From: Pontibacter sp. HSC-14F20
GTDB taxonomy: Bacteria > Bacteroidota > Bacteroidia > Cytophagales > Hymenobacteraceae
NCBI RefSeq assembly: GCF_019599265.1
Contig: NZ_JAHZTC010000007.1
Span: forward strand, 124,001 to 188,000
Reading direction: 5' to 3'
Length of the DNA: 64,000 nucleotides
Under the pieces are notes generated by a model. The model was not told the origin of the DNA. It worked only from the letters and a program-made list of their open reading frames with translations, and ran no database searches. Each line of letters opens with the position of its first letter. Position 1 is the first letter of the stretch. Both the position numbers and the translations under genes were made by a program. Shown one piece after another: positions 7,611 through 17,173 of this stretch.

Positions 7611-8867
7611 TCAGCCAACAGTTCTGATACGGCTCACAACCCACACGGCTACCAGCGTTGCGACACTTGCCATGATGCCCACCCAATTGAAGTGAGCCAG
7701 CGAGCCATCGGCTGCTTCCTGTACAATAAGTCCGCTCACGAAGGCGGCTATACCTGCTCCCAACTGTTGCACCGACGAATTGATGCTCATAAAACTGCCG
7801 CGTAGCTCCGGCTCCACGCTGGAAGTAACCAGTGACATAGCCGGCACAAAGCGGGCTCCAAAAAAGATAAAAAAGAATGTAGAAACGGTAAGCGCCAGTA
7901 CCATGCCTACTGGCGGCAGGTTGGTAATGACCACAATCGGGATGATGGAGAGAATAGCGGCCCACCGGAAGATGAACTGCTTGCCATACTTGTCGGCCAG
8001 ACGCCCCGCCCATTGCGAAGTGAAAACGGTAGCCAGACCGCCGAACAGGTAGATGTAACTGAGGTCGCGTTCTGTAAAGCCCACGTTGGCTACCATGTAA
8101 GGACTGATGAACGGTACAACCAGAAAGCCTGCCATGGTGAGGGTAACCGTTAGCGCCATGGCCCACTGCAGGTTAGGCAGTACTACCATGGCCCGGAGCG
8201 CGCGAAACGGATTGCCGGGTCTGGCATTGGTCAGGTGGCCGCGCATGGCAGGCAGAAAGCGCACTGCCACCAGCAGGATAATCATGCTGAGGCCCACCAG
8301 CAGGTAAAAAGGGGCGTGCCAACTCATCTCACTGGCCAGGTATAGCCCGATAGGTATGCCGGCAATAGAGGCCACTGAAAAGGCCGCCATCACGCGACCG
8401 GTAGCCGCACCACGGCGTTGCTCAGGTATAGCATCGCCGATAATAGCCAGCACCAGCGCACCCAGCACTCCCCCAAATCCACCGGCCACTACTCTGGCCA
8501 GTAGCAGCAGTCCATAGTTGGGTGCGATGGCACAGCCCAGCGTGCCCACAATAAAACCGATGTACAGGGCCAGCAAAGCGTGTTTACGGTCGAAGCGGTC
8601 GATGAAAAGAGCGCTCACAAATCCGGCAATAGCTGCACTAAAGGTATAAGCTGATACCAGCAGACCAAATTCACGTGGCGAGATGCTGAACACCCGCATC
8701 AGCTGTGGCCCCAGCGGCATCATAATCACAAAGTCCATCATGTGCGTGAACTGGATAGCTGCCAGCAAAAAGATCAAAAGGCCCTCCCGGATTTGATCTT
8801 TCGGCACCAGGGACTCCTGTACGGTAGTAGTTATCGGAGCAGGATGATTATCCTGAAATCTATTCAT
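7611..8867 (-). CDS. MFS transporter (drug-exporter-like)
   Basis: The 418-residue protein has 12 predicted membrane helices and a soluble N-terminal tail of about 30 residues. Family signatures are DRFDRKHALL in the loop after helix 2 and the matching second-half motif AGRLADKYGKQF. AGGFGGVLGALVLAIIGDAIPEQRRGAATG carries the helix 4-5 signature. It resembles arabinose-efflux/DHA1-type exporters; the substrate cannot be told. The gene converges on the sensor operon. A 418-base spacer precedes it, so it probably has its own promoter. Confidence 0.85.
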   Translation of the reverse strand: MNRFQDNHPAPITTTVQESLVPKDQIREGLLIFLLAAIQFTHMMDFVIMMPLGPQLMRVFSISPREFGLLVSAYTFSAAIAGFVSALFIDRFDRKHALLALYIGFIVGTLGCAIAPNYGLLLLARVVAGGFGGVLGALVLAIIGDAIPEQRRGAATGRVMAAFSVASIAGIPIGLYLASEMSWHAPFYLLVGLSMIILLVAVRFLPAMRGHLTNARPGNPFRALRAMVVLPNLQWAMALTVTLTMAGFLVVPFISPYMVANVGFTERDLSYIYLFGGLATVFTSQWAGRLADKYGKQFIFRWAAILSIIPIVVITNLPPVGMVLALTVSTFFFIFFGARFVPAMSLVTSSVEPELRGSFMSINSSVQQLGAGIAAFVSGLIVQEAADGSLAHFNWVGIMASVATLVAVWVVSRIRTVG

Positions 8868-9285
8868 AGTTTAAACATTGAAATCAAAACAGGGCGCCAA
8901 TGTACAAATAATTTGCGTTGGCTGGCAGTATTTTTTTGTTGCTTACAATCTACCGCATCAGGGTAATTGCTGCCCGCCGAACCAAACAACCTTGTCTATA
9001 CGCGATTCAATTAACGAGCGCTATACCTGTGCAGCAAATACATCATTTTATCTTTTTACCTACCAACAGGTATAGCTGACAGGAACCAAGATTTTTAACA
9101 TTTGGAGGGCTGTAAATGTTAGGAAAGGGAAGGTGTATTATACGTTGGAAGGCTGAGTATAGCGTCTGATGTTCTCTTGAATTGGCCGGCTAAAAGTCAA
9201 TTATGGGAGGTGCGGAGCGATAAGTGCTACCAAAACTGTACTGAACAGATTGTAACTGGAAGATGATTCGCGAAGTAAAAACTGT
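8868..9285. other. Intergenic spacer with an inverted CTATACCTG pair
   Basis: This spacer separates the divergent MFS and HNH genes. I see no credible gene or RNA. It contains CTATACCTG (9021-9029) and CAGGTATAG (9067-9075), a perfect inverted pair 37 bases apart that could fold into a hairpin. The promoters of both genes must lie here, but no clear -33/-7 pair is visible. Confidence 0.5.
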
Positions 9286-9576
9286 ATGGCAAAAAGGGAG
9301 GAACAGTTGATCTGCGAACTATGTGGCCGGGAAGTGCAGTACCTCACACGGCACCACCTCATTCCGCGTGAAGAGGGCGGCCGCTACGGCGCTACAGCCG
9401 AGTTGTGCCAACCTTGCCACAGCACCCTTCACCTGACGTTCAGCAACCGCGAACTGGCTTCTTTGTACAACTCTATACCTGCCCTTCAGCAGGCCGAGGA
9501 TATGCAGAAGTACCTTAAGTGGGTGCGTGGCAAACGCATCGAACGCATCTCCAACAGGCGGGGCCGCAAACGCTAA
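9286..9576 (+). CDS. Small HNH endonuclease-like protein
   Basis: The 96-residue protein is an HNH/McrA-like domain almost by itself. The zinc-type cysteines are in CELCG (residues 10-13) and CQPCH, the metal-binding His pair is in TRHHLIPRE, and a later His is in STLHLTF. The C-terminus is basic (GKRIERISNRRGRKR), suitable for DNA binding. Such solitary HNH proteins are common in Bacteroidota and are not necessarily mobile or phage-related. There is no restriction partner next to it. It converges on the NAPRTase gene with a 31-base gap. Confidence 0.82.
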   Translation: MAKREEQLICELCGREVQYLTRHHLIPREEGGRYGATAELCQPCHSTLHLTFSNRELASLYNSIPALQQAEDMQKYLKWVRGKRIERISNRRGRKR

Positions 9577-9607
9577 ACCCAGGTACAGCATCGGCTAGTT
9601 TTACTTG

Positions 9608-11095
9608 TCAGGCTTTCAGGGCGGCTTCTCCTTTTTCGCGGATAGCCAGCACCAGGTCGGTTTTGAACTGATGGAAGCCTGCCTCCAGGCCAGCCGGGTA
9701 ACTGTGCGGGTTCAGCAGGCGGCGGATACTTTCGTGCAGCTTGCCGATCTCTTCTTTGCGGTGTTGGCGGATGGCTTTCAGGTCGGGGAGCTCCTGTACG
9801 AGTTTGCCTTTTGCCAGCACAGGTATAAGCATGTCTTTGTAAGGTGTACCCTTCGGGATAGACTTTCGGCGTGTGTTGTCGAGCGGACTCACGATAAGCA
9901 CTTTCTCTGGAAGCGGTTCTGCTTCGTTGTAAATCATGTCTGCGACAAAGCCCTGCTCATCGTAAAAGCGGCGCACCTGCTGTATACCAGGGTTGGAGGT
10001 TTTTTCGAGTTGCTCCGATAGTTTCAGCGTATAGTTCCACTCCCCGTTTTCCTGCTTCAGAGCTGCCAGTTTGTATACCCCGCCCAGCGCCGGCTGGTCA
10101 TACGCCGTTACTAGCTGCGTACCAATTCCCCAGACATTAATTTTGGCGCCTTGCTGTTTCAGGTTGCCTACAATGTTTTCGTCCAGGTCGTTGCTGGCCA
10201 CAATGCTGGTATCAGTCATACCTGCTTCGTCGAGTAATTTTCGGGCTTCGATGCTAAGGTAAGTCAGGTCGCCGGAGTCCAGCCGGATGCCGTTAAGTTT
10301 AAAGCCGGTAGGCTCCAGCTTTTTGGCCACCTCAATCGCCTGGCGCACGCCTTCCAGTGTATTATAAGTATCCACCAGAAAAACAGAGTCGTGCGGGAAG
10401 GCTTCGCCGTAGGCTTCAAAGGCCTGGTGTTCACTTTCAAAAGCCTGCACCCAGCTGTGGGCATGGGTGCCGCTGACCGGTATATCGAACAGTTTGCCAG
10501 CCAGTAAATTGGAAGTAGCATCGATGCCTCCCACATAGGCGGCTCTGGCGGCAGCCAGCGATCCGTCTATACCCTGGGCACGGCGCATGCCAAACTCACT
10601 CACCAGGTCATCTTTGGCCGCCTCTTTGATGCGGGCCGCTTTGGTCGCGATGAGCGTCTGAAAGTTTACGATCGTAAGCAGGGGTGTTTCCACGAGTTGC
10701 GCCTGCAGCAAAGGACCCCGCACCCGGATCAGTGGCTCACTCGGGAAAACAACACTCCCCTCAGGTATAGCATCCACATCGCAGGTAAAACGCAGGTCGC
10801 GCAGGTAGTCCACAAAAGCCTGCTCAAATAAGGGCTGGTTTTGCTTGCCGCGCAGGCTGCCCAGGTACGCCAGGTCCTCTTCCGTGAACTGCAACTGCTG
10901 CAAATATTCCACAGCAGGGGCCAGGCCTGCAGCTACTGTATAGCCTCCTTTAAAAGGCGGCTTCCGGAAATACAGATGAAAAACAGCCTCACGCTCTGCT
11001 ATACCTTCTTTCCAGTAGCCGTAGGCCATTGTGAGTTGGTAAAGGTCGGTCAGGAGGGAAAGGGAACTGCGGTATAGCTGCTGGAGGCTTGTCAT
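9608..11095 (-). CDS. pncB: Nicotinate phosphoribosyltransferase
   Basis: The enzyme makes nicotinate mononucleotide from nicotinate and PRPP in NAD salvage. I chose the ATG at 11093-11095 (MTSLQQLYRS), which gives 495 residues; the frame is open 38 codons further, but that stretch has no family resemblance and would nearly reach the divergent gene. Seen are LLTDLYQLTMAYGYW at the N-terminus, the catalytic His in SGTHAHSWVQAF, and the phosphate-binding region around IRLDSGDL and IVASNDLDE. Length fits the long NAPRTase type. It is divergent from the gene at 11232 with a 136-base spacer. Confidence 0.92.
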   Translation of the reverse strand: MTSLQQLYRSSLSLLTDLYQLTMAYGYWKEGIAEREAVFHLYFRKPPFKGGYTVAAGLAPAVEYLQQLQFTEEDLAYLGSLRGKQNQPLFEQAFVDYLRDLRFTCDVDAIPEGSVVFPSEPLIRVRGPLLQAQLVETPLLTIVNFQTLIATKAARIKEAAKDDLVSEFGMRRAQGIDGSLAAARAAYVGGIDATSNLLAGKLFDIPVSGTHAHSWVQAFESEHQAFEAYGEAFPHDSVFLVDTYNTLEGVRQAIEVAKKLEPTGFKLNGIRLDSGDLTYLSIEARKLLDEAGMTDTSIVASNDLDENIVGNLKQQGAKINVWGIGTQLVTAYDQPALGGVYKLAALKQENGEWNYTLKLSEQLEKTSNPGIQQVRRFYDEQGFVADMIYNEAEPLPEKVLIVSPLDNTRRKSIPKGTPYKDMLIPVLAKGKLVQELPDLKAIRQHRKEEIGKLHESIRRLLNPHSYPAGLEAGFHQFKTDLVLAIREKGEAALKA

Positions 11096-11231
11096 GATGA
11101 TGCGAATGGATAGTTTTGTAACTGAAACGAATGCCAGACTAATTGGATGTTCCGGACGCCTGAAGCATTTGCCTTGTTGTAATGAACGCTCGAATTTAAG
11201 GGAAGACATCAGATTTAGCTATATTTAGCGC

Positions 11232-12299
11232 ATGATAAAGCGAGAGTTTATACCTTTTGGCGAAGTAAAAGAGAAAAAAGCCATCATCGTAGACAGTATG
11301 CATCCCAATGGGCTCGTGCTTTCGCATTGGCGCGGCGCTCCTGCTCCCCCTCAAGTGCGCGACGATACCAGTGCTGCCATGGTGCTGCACGCGCTGCGGG
11401 TCAACCTGCCCGGTCTGGACCTCCCTTACGTTACTGCTAATCATTTCGACGTGGACGGATTTGTCGGTGTGTGGAGTCTGCTGAACCCGGAACTGGCGCT
11501 GGAGAACGAGGAACTGCTCCGCCTGATGGCCCACATCGGTGACTTCCGGGAGCTCGACCTGAACCATCCGCTGGCAGGGGAGGCGCTGAAGCTGGTCTGT
11601 TGGCTCAACACCCGCGAGCGTGACATGTTCTACGCCCCCTTTGCGGCCGACGAGTCGGAGGAAAAAGAAGCAAAACGCTGCGTCGATAAATTCAGGTATT
11701 TTCTGCGGGAGTTCGGTCGTGTGCTCCAGGACCCTGACTGGGAAAAGCCGGTTTGGGAAGAAGAGGTGGCGGATGTGCTGCTCGGTTACCGCGACATGTA
11801 CAAGCCTGACACAAAACTGCTGCGCTACCCTGACCTGGGCCTGATCGTGATCAACACCCAAAAACCGGTACATTACTATGCCTTATTCAGCCGCACTATC
11901 GGCTTCGATATGGTACTGAGTTGCTACGAAAACAACCGCTACGAACTGGAGTATAAGTATACCACCTGGGTTGACATTGCCTCCAGACCCACACTGCCCC
12001 GCATCAGCTTGAAACCACTGGCCAAGCAGCTCAACGCGCTGGAAACATCCGGCTATACCTGGACGGCAGATAGGTTAACTGAAACCGGTCCGCTGCTGCG
12101 TCTCGAAGGAAAGGACCTGTCACGCATGGAACGCTACGACCACCCGACCACCCGCGAGATTTATACCTCCTCTATACCTGCCGATCAGATGAAACAAATG
12201 GTCACAGATTACTTCCGGGAGAAGTATGCAGGTATAACGCCAAAGCGCTACTGGAGCTGGGATGAGGTGAAGGGACTGAACAAAGCGATAGGTAAATAG
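11232..12299 (+). CDS. Conserved hypothetical protein, possibly DUF6687
   Basis: The 355-residue soluble protein has no signal peptide. The N-terminal half holds motifs rich in His and Asp: VDSMHPNG, SHWRG, RDDTSAAMVL and NHFDVDGFVGVW. A possible metal site like those of DHH-type phosphoesterases could be built from them, but I do not recognise the fold with certainty. The C-terminal half has many aromatic residues and ends in RYWSWDEVKGL. I recall such proteins as DUF6687, which should be confirmed. It stands between the divergent pncB and the stress protein gene, with no operon partner. Confidence 0.7.
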   Translation: MIKREFIPFGEVKEKKAIIVDSMHPNGLVLSHWRGAPAPPQVRDDTSAAMVLHALRVNLPGLDLPYVTANHFDVDGFVGVWSLLNPELALENEELLRLMAHIGDFRELDLNHPLAGEALKLVCWLNTRERDMFYAPFAADESEEKEAKRCVDKFRYFLREFGRVLQDPDWEKPVWEEEVADVLLGYRDMYKPDTKLLRYPDLGLIVINTQKPVHYYALFSRTIGFDMVLSCYENNRYELEYKYTTWVDIASRPTLPRISLKPLAKQLNALETSGYTWTADRLTETGPLLRLEGKDLSRMERYDHPTTREIYTSSIPADQMKQMVTDYFREKYAGITPKRYWSWDEVKGLNKAIGK

Positions 12300-12499
12300 C
12301 AGAAATGACCTGCTCAGAACTTGTATGTTCGTCATAGAAAACAAATGGGTAGTCTCCTGTTCAGGTATAAATAAGCAGACAGAATTTGCCTGAGATGATG
12401 CAGGTCATTTTTATCCTCCGGATTAATGCACATTTTTACTTTGCTACGTATACATAGTAAATCTTTTATATTGACCGCCTTGCACAACCACCAGACACC

Positions 12500-13348
12500 A
12501 TGAAAAAAATCCTTTGTCCAACCGACTTTTCTAAAACAGCTGCCAAAGCGCTGGAATACGCTGTACTGATCGCCCGTCAGTCCGGAGGCCACCTCACGCT
12601 GCTGCATGTGGTGCACCTGCCCATTGTTGATACCTCAGAAACTGCTCTGGTAGCCAGCGAACTGCTCGGTGAGCAGATGCGGGATGCCGAAGAACGACTG
12701 GTGAACCTTTGCCGCGAAATAGAACAACGCCACGGTGCAAACCAGGGCGGAGCGTTTACCTGCGATTACATTCTCAAAGAAGCCCTGCTGACCGACATAA
12801 CGGAGTACCTGACCAAAACCAACGGCTACGATTTGATTGTGATGGGAACCACAGGTGGCGGCAACGCCCTCGAAGAACTGCTGATCGGTAGCAATGCCGA
12901 GGCGGTGATGGAGCAGGTGAAGTGTCCGGTGCTTTCTATACCTTCCAACTCTGAGCATCCGCGCATCAACAAGATCATCTACGCCTCAGACTATGCCCAA
13001 GACGACATAGCTACCCTGCGCGAAGTGCTTGACTTTGCAGCTGTGTTCGGGGCCAGTGTGGATGTGGTGCACGTAAACAAAGATGACCGTGCAAGCAGTG
13101 AGAAGAAAGACCGCTTTTTGCAGGAGATAAATCATGCATTCCCCGGTGCTCCCATCCGTTTTGAGGAAGTGGTGAGCAAGCGCCGCAGAGACGGAATTAA
13201 AGAATACTACGATTCCACCGGGGCCGACATGGTAGCGATTTTGCGACGCGAAAAAGGCTTCCTGCGGGAGCTTTTCTCACAGAGCCTTGCCGAAAAAATG
13301 ACCTACCAGGCTAACGTACCTTTGCTGGTGATAAAGGGAAAGAAATAA
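12500..13348 (+). CDS. Universal stress protein with two UspA domains
   Basis: The 282-residue protein has two UspA domains in tandem, residues about 1-150 and 155-280. Each begins with a beta strand of the ILCPTDFS or IIYASDYA type. The first domain has the ATP-binding type loop MGTTGGG...LIGSNAEAVM, while the second, ending ANVPLLVIKG, lacks the glycine loop and is probably non-nucleotide-binding. Such tandem forms are usual in Bacteroidota. TTACTTTGCTACGTATA, a likely -7 region, lies about 60 bases upstream and is shared in part with the hscB upstream region. A terminator follows 25 bases after the stop. Confidence 0.9.
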   Translation: MKKILCPTDFSKTAAKALEYAVLIARQSGGHLTLLHVVHLPIVDTSETALVASELLGEQMRDAEERLVNLCREIEQRHGANQGGAFTCDYILKEALLTDITEYLTKTNGYDLIVMGTTGGGNALEELLIGSNAEAVMEQVKCPVLSIPSNSEHPRINKIIYASDYAQDDIATLREVLDFAAVFGASVDVVHVNKDDRASSEKKDRFLQEINHAFPGAPIRFEEVVSKRRRDGIKEYYDSTGADMVAILRREKGFLRELFSQSLAEKMTYQANVPLLVIKGKK

Positions 13349-13372
13349 GCACCCAGCTATCATTTAAAACAC

Positions 13373-13408
13373 AAGCGGCTGTTCTGTTTTTCGGAATAGC
13401 CGCTTTTT
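13373..13408 (+). terminator. Intrinsic terminator after the universal stress gene
   Basis: AAGCGGCT and AGCCGCTT form an 8-base perfect stem, extended inward by weaker pairs, followed by a short T-run. Confidence 0.75.
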
Positions 13409-13530
13409 GTTGTAAACCTGTGCGCCACTGCAGCGCAATTTTAAAGGAACGGTGCCGGGAAGTATGCCGGGTAACAAAAAAACAGCTTCCGGGCTACTGG
13501 CAACACGTTACTATACTGTAAAGCTTGGCT

Positions 13531-13908
13531 CTAGTATGGCGCGTAAGTTTCATCAAAAATGTAGCCCAGGTCGGCACTGCATGTTTCGCAGTTGTAGCGG
13601 TCGAAGTCTTCGATAGCGCGGGCCAGAATCAGGTTGCGGAACTGGCCTTTGCAGGTGATGAGGACAGGGCAGTCGTGTTGCTGATGGAACGTGTCCTCTG
13701 TAGACTCCATGCAAATGTACACGCGCTTTCTCTCCACTCCTTTAAAATTATAATATTCAGGCTTGGGACGGGGCTCCCGCTTCGTTGTGTCAGCAGTTAC
13801 GGTTGTCTCTTGCCTGCTAGTCTGTTCTGCTTGTGCGTTGTCGGGTGACTGGCAGGCTGTCAGTGAGATGAGCAGGCCATACATAGCTGCCAGGGGCTTT
13901 TTAAACAT
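13531..13908 (-). CDS. Small lipoprotein with a four-cysteine C-terminal module
   Basis: The 125-residue protein has a lipoprotein signal with lipobox L16-T-A-C19, a polar Thr/Arg/Pro linker, and a C-terminal module starting at KRVYIC. Cysteines at 66, 80, 86 and 110 (plus 107) have exactly the spacing C-x13-C-x5-C-x23-C found at the C-terminus of the neighbouring nuclease (230, 244, 250, 274). The module could bind metal or form two disulfides. I know no named function. It lies 44 bases downstream of the nuclease gene on the same strand, so the two probably form one transcript. Confidence 0.75.
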   Translation of the reverse strand: MFKKPLAAMYGLLISLTACQSPDNAQAEQTSRQETTVTADTTKREPRPKPEYYNFKGVERKRVYICMESTEDTFHQQHDCPVLITCKGQFRNLILARAIEDFDRYNCETCSADLGYIFDETYAPY

Positions 13909-13952
13909 AAATTGATGTGTTGATTTGAATGCAGCACCTAAAATAGGCGGAA

Positions 13953-14786
13953 TTATTTAGGGCTGCAAGTTTTGTCGGCGCGTCGGTTATGCTGGCGGAT
14001 CGCCTCTGCTTCCGTGACAGTGATGACCTGCTCTTTGCAACGTTTCAGTACGGAACAGTTGGTGCTGTAGTGATATACGGCGGAGCCAGAGCTATCGCAG
14101 AGGTATACCTGACGCTTGGTGGCGCCCGCAGGTATAGGTGCCTTGCTGTTGTCTACGGGAGCAGGTTTTTGTTTCCGGAAATCCCAAGGGGCTACCGGAT
14201 TCGGGTCCTGCCAGAGGCCGCGCTTAAAACGGCGTGCATCGGCCTCCAGGTTGGCCAGGTTTTTATCTTTGGAGTAGGCGGTATAGTGCCAGGCGAAGCC
14301 TTCGCGCACCAGCTCCTCGTTCAGGTTACGACCATCTGGCAAAATGATCGTGCCCACGGTGCGGCCGTAGCGGTCTTTGTTATGCTCTATCAGGCGCACA
14401 TTTTTACCAAAGGCCAGGTCGGAGGCAAATTGCTTGGCGCGCTGGCCGTAAGCCTGGTTCTTCTCGGGTGTATCGATTCCAAATAAACGCACCGTTACGC
14501 TCTGCCCATTACGCAGCAACTCAAAGGTATCGCCATCTTTTACGCCCACTACCCGGTCCCCCGGTACCGTCGGAGCTTCCGTTTCAGGGATTGCTTTTGT
14601 GTTATCCTCTGGGACTACAGCCGGCTTGGTGGGGGCTTCTGGTGGGGCAGTTGCCTCAGGTGAATTTTGCTCGACAGGACCACGGCGCTGACGGAATTCC
14701 TCACGTGCTTTTTCATTGTCCTGGTTGCAGGCAGGAGTAGCCAATAGGCTGGCGAACGCGAGTAGGTATACGAAGTACTTGTTCAT
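13953..14786 (-). CDS. Staphylococcal-nuclease-like (thermonuclease) lipoprotein with a C-terminal Cys module
   Basis: The 277-residue protein carries an export signal ending at Cys20 (weak lipobox TPAC), a Pro/Glu/Ala-rich linker, an SNase domain at about 76-205 and the four-cysteine module at 224-277. Catalytic residues of the SNase family are all visible: Arg100 and Asp105-Glu108 in RLFGIDTPE and Arg142 in DRYGRTVG. It should be a calcium-dependent nuclease on the cell surface or in the periplasm, able to degrade external DNA or RNA. The module shared with the next gene suggests that the two work in the same place. Confidence 0.9.
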   Translation of the reverse strand: MNKYFVYLLAFASLLATPACNQDNEKAREEFRQRRGPVEQNSPEATAPPEAPTKPAVVPEDNTKAIPETEAPTVPGDRVVGVKDGDTFELLRNGQSVTVRLFGIDTPEKNQAYGQRAKQFASDLAFGKNVRLIEHNKDRYGRTVGTIILPDGRNLNEELVREGFAWHYTAYSKDKNLANLEADARRFKRGLWQDPNPVAPWDFRKQKPAPVDNSKAPIPAGATKRQVYLCDSSGSAVYHYSTNCSVLKRCKEQVITVTEAEAIRQHNRRADKTCSPK

Positions 14787-14909
14787 GGGGCAAAGGTGCT
14801 GCTATTCTCCTTTTACCGCAAACAGAAGGATTTGTTTTTATCACTGCCCGACTTAAAAGAGGGAGTTTCCTGTCAGAAGCAGCTAACTTAAGTTTTGTAA
14901 GAGAGGACG

Positions 14910-16949
14910 CTAAGCTAACTGCAACTGTTCTGCTGCTTTTTCTACTGTATTCTGCACAGGGGGCGTATCCACGTCTTGCTTCTCGGGCTCGCTTACGCAG
15001 GGGAGAGTGAACATAAAAGTACTGCCTATACCTGGTGTGCTTTCAACCCAGATCGAGCCGCCGTTGTGTTCTACAAAGTCCTTGCAGAGCGCCAGCCCCA
15101 GACCGCTGCCTTTTTCGTTGGAGGTACCCCGGCTGGAGTAACTGTTGCCGCCGAACAGCTTTTGCTGCACTTCAGCTGTAATGCCTATACCTGTGTCCTT
15201 TACTGATATCAGCACATAACCTTCCTGTAGCCTGGCAGAAAGCGTAACAGTATCGCCGGCTTTGCAGAACTTGATGCCGTTGGAGATCAGGTTACGGAGT
15301 ACCAGACGAATCATTTCCTTATCGGCGCTGCCTGTCAGGCTTGGGTCAATCTTATTCTCCAGTACGACCTCTTTGCTGCTGGCTACCGGCTGAAGAAGAC
15401 GGATGTTTTCGTCAGCCAATTCGCGCAGAGGAAGTGGTTTGGGATCTGCCTCGAAGCCCTCCATCTGCGCCCTGGCCCAATCGAAAAGGTTGTCAAGCAT
15501 CCAAAGTACGTTCTGTTGTCCTTTCACCAGACTGTTAAAGAGTCCTTCCTGTTTATCGGCCGGCACTTTTCCCATGGCCATCACGTGCAACAGACCTTTG
15601 AGCGCAACCAGCGGGCCACGCAAATCGTGCGCGATCACTGAGAAGAGCTTGTCCTTGATGGTGTTGAGCTGCGTGAGTTTTTCTTTTTGTATGTTGAGCT
15701 GCTCGGCCTGCTCGGTCAGTGTTTTCTGGTGCTGGTTTAAAGCCTCATGCTTGTGCATGATCAGCTCATTCTTCTGCGTGAGGAGCTTGTTGATACGGCT
15801 CTGGTGCTGCCGGCCTCTGAAGAATACATAGGCCATGGCGCATACCAAAAGCAGCAGGGCAATCGTAAAATATTGCACGATGCTGCGCTGCTCCAGTTTC
15901 CGTAGGTTCAGTTCCTGCTCGGCCCGGAGCAACAGATTTTCCTTGTCTTTCTGGGCTGTTTCGTACTTCACACGTTCCTGCGCGATGCGGTCTGCGGCCC
16001 GCTCGTTGTGCAGACTATCGTTGTAGGCCGTGTGCATTGTCAGGTAGTGGTGCGCCAATTCATAGTTGCCCATGGCTGTGTAGATGCGGTCCAGGATGGC
16101 GGCGTTCTCCCTGAGCACATATTTGCCCTCATAGGCCTTGGCAAGTTCCATGCTGGCCAGGGCGTTGTCGAGCGCTTTCTCATACTTGCCGGCCTTCAGG
16201 TACGACTCGGCTTTGCCGCGCAGCACATATACCTCATCGTGCGAACTGCCCAGATCATTGGCTAGCAGGTGGGCTTTATTAAAGTATGAAAGAGCCGTGT
16301 GGTAGTCGTTTTTACCATTGTAGGCCTCCCCAATGTTAATCATCGAGATCAGGATTCCCTGTTTGTCGTCCAGCTTTTCCTGAATAGGGAGCGCCTCCCG
16401 GTAATAAACCAGCGCCAGGTCATACTTGCCCTGGTCCAGGTATACGCCACCAATGTTGCTCAGAGCGCTGCTCATCAGCAGGGTGTCCTGCGCTGTGGTG
16501 GCAAGCGAGAGCGATTTCTTGTAAAGTGGAAGGGCCTCTTTGTGGTTTTGCTGATCAGCGTATACGTTGCCGATGTTGTTGTAGCTGGCACTCATGTCAG
16601 AGGGATCGCCCAACTTTTCGCGGATGCGAAGTGCCCGGTAATAATACTGAACGGCCTTGTCGATGTCGCCGAGCAGGTAGTGGCCCGATCCGGTCTCATT
16701 ATAAGCCTGTGCCAGTAGTTTGTCGTCGCCCGCTTTCTGTGCCAGTTCCACCGCTTTTTTCCCGTAAGAAATGGTGGTTTTCGGATTAATGCTTTTGTGT
16801 GCCTTACTGAGCTCACAATAGAGCTCCGCCTTCCTGGTCACGTCTTCCGTCCGGTCTAATTCAGTTTTCAAACCCTGTATCAGGATTTTTTGCTGTGGCT
16901 GCGTAAGATTTATAAGTAGGAATAAACGAGTCAGGAATAGTAGAAGCAT
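14910..16949 (-). CDS. TPR sensor histidine kinase
   Basis: The 679-residue protein has a short hydrophobic N-terminus, about seven TPR units (residues 40-330; for example [19 protein letters not shown] and [10 protein letters not shown]), one membrane helix around 360-380 ([18 protein letters not shown]), a coiled coil, a HisKA domain with the phospho-His in [11 protein letters not shown] (near 447), and a HATPase with [18 protein letters not shown] and [12 protein letters not shown]. The TPR part is therefore periplasmic and the kinase cytoplasmic. Such kinases are common in Bacteroidota. No response regulator is adjacent, so its partner is unknown. Its own start lies about 225 bases below the sbcC stop, and a hairpin separates the two. 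Confidence 0.88.
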   Translation of the reverse strand: MLLLFLTRLFLLINLTQPQQKILIQGLKTELDRTEDVTRKAELYCELSKAHKSINPKTTISYGKKAVELAQKAGDDKLLAQAYNETGSGHYLLGDIDKAVQYYYRALRIREKLGDPSDMSASYNNIGNVYADQQNHKEALPLYKKSLSLATTAQDTLLMSSALSNIGGVYLDQGKYDLALVYYREALPIQEKLDDKQGILISMINIGEAYNGKNDYHTALSYFNKAHLLANDLGSSHDEVYVLRGKAESYLKAGKYEKALDNALASMELAKAYEGKYVLRENAAILDRIYTAMGNYELAHHYLTMHTAYNDSLHNERAADRIAQERVKYETAQKDKENLLLRAEQELNLRKLEQRSIVQYFTIALLLLVCAMAYVFFRGRQHQSRINKLLTQKNELIMHKHEALNQHQKTLTEQAEQLNIQKEKLTQLNTIKDKLFSVIAHDLRGPLVALKGLLHVMAMGKVPADKQEGLFNSLVKGQQNVLWMLDNLFDWARAQMEGFEADPKPLPLRELADENIRLLQPVASSKEVVLENKIDPSLTGSADKEMIRLVLRNLISNGIKFCKAGDTVTLSARLQEGYVLISVKDTGIGITAEVQQKLFGGNSYSSRGTSNEKGSGLGLALCKDFVEHNGGSIWVESTPGIGSTFMFTLPCVSEPEKQDVDTPPVQNTVEKAAEQLQLA

Positions 16950-17108
16950 AAGTACCTCTCTACAGTTTGAATTACCGTAATTGATTCAGTATTAGGGAGC
17001 AATATAAGAATTTAATGTTTAAAAAATCGAATTCGATTTTGGCAATGTAAAGCAATGGCGGGAAAATACAATTTACTCTGAAATGAAATGCTGCTACTTT
17101 TGCTGAAA

Positions 17109-17143
17109 GGACTATAACCGCCCAGGCCGGGCAGTTGTAGTCC
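17109..17143 (-). terminator. Strong hairpin after sbcC
   Basis: GGACTATAACCGCCC and GGGCAGTTGTAGTCC pair over about 15 bases with one mismatch and one G-U, around AGGCC. Read on the minus strand it follows the sbcC stop and is succeeded by TTTC. It is a likely terminator with a weak T-run. Confidence 0.55.
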
Positions 17144-17173
17144 TATGTTATGAAGTGGAAAGTTTCTGAAAAA

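Noticed and set aside
9286..9576. HNH gene as a restriction or homing endonuclease
   Set aside because: No methyltransferase partner, intron or mobile context; single HNH genes are common in this group.
14910..16949. Hybrid two-component kinase with a receiver
   Set aside because: No receiver domain is present after the HATPase; the protein ends with a short polar tail.
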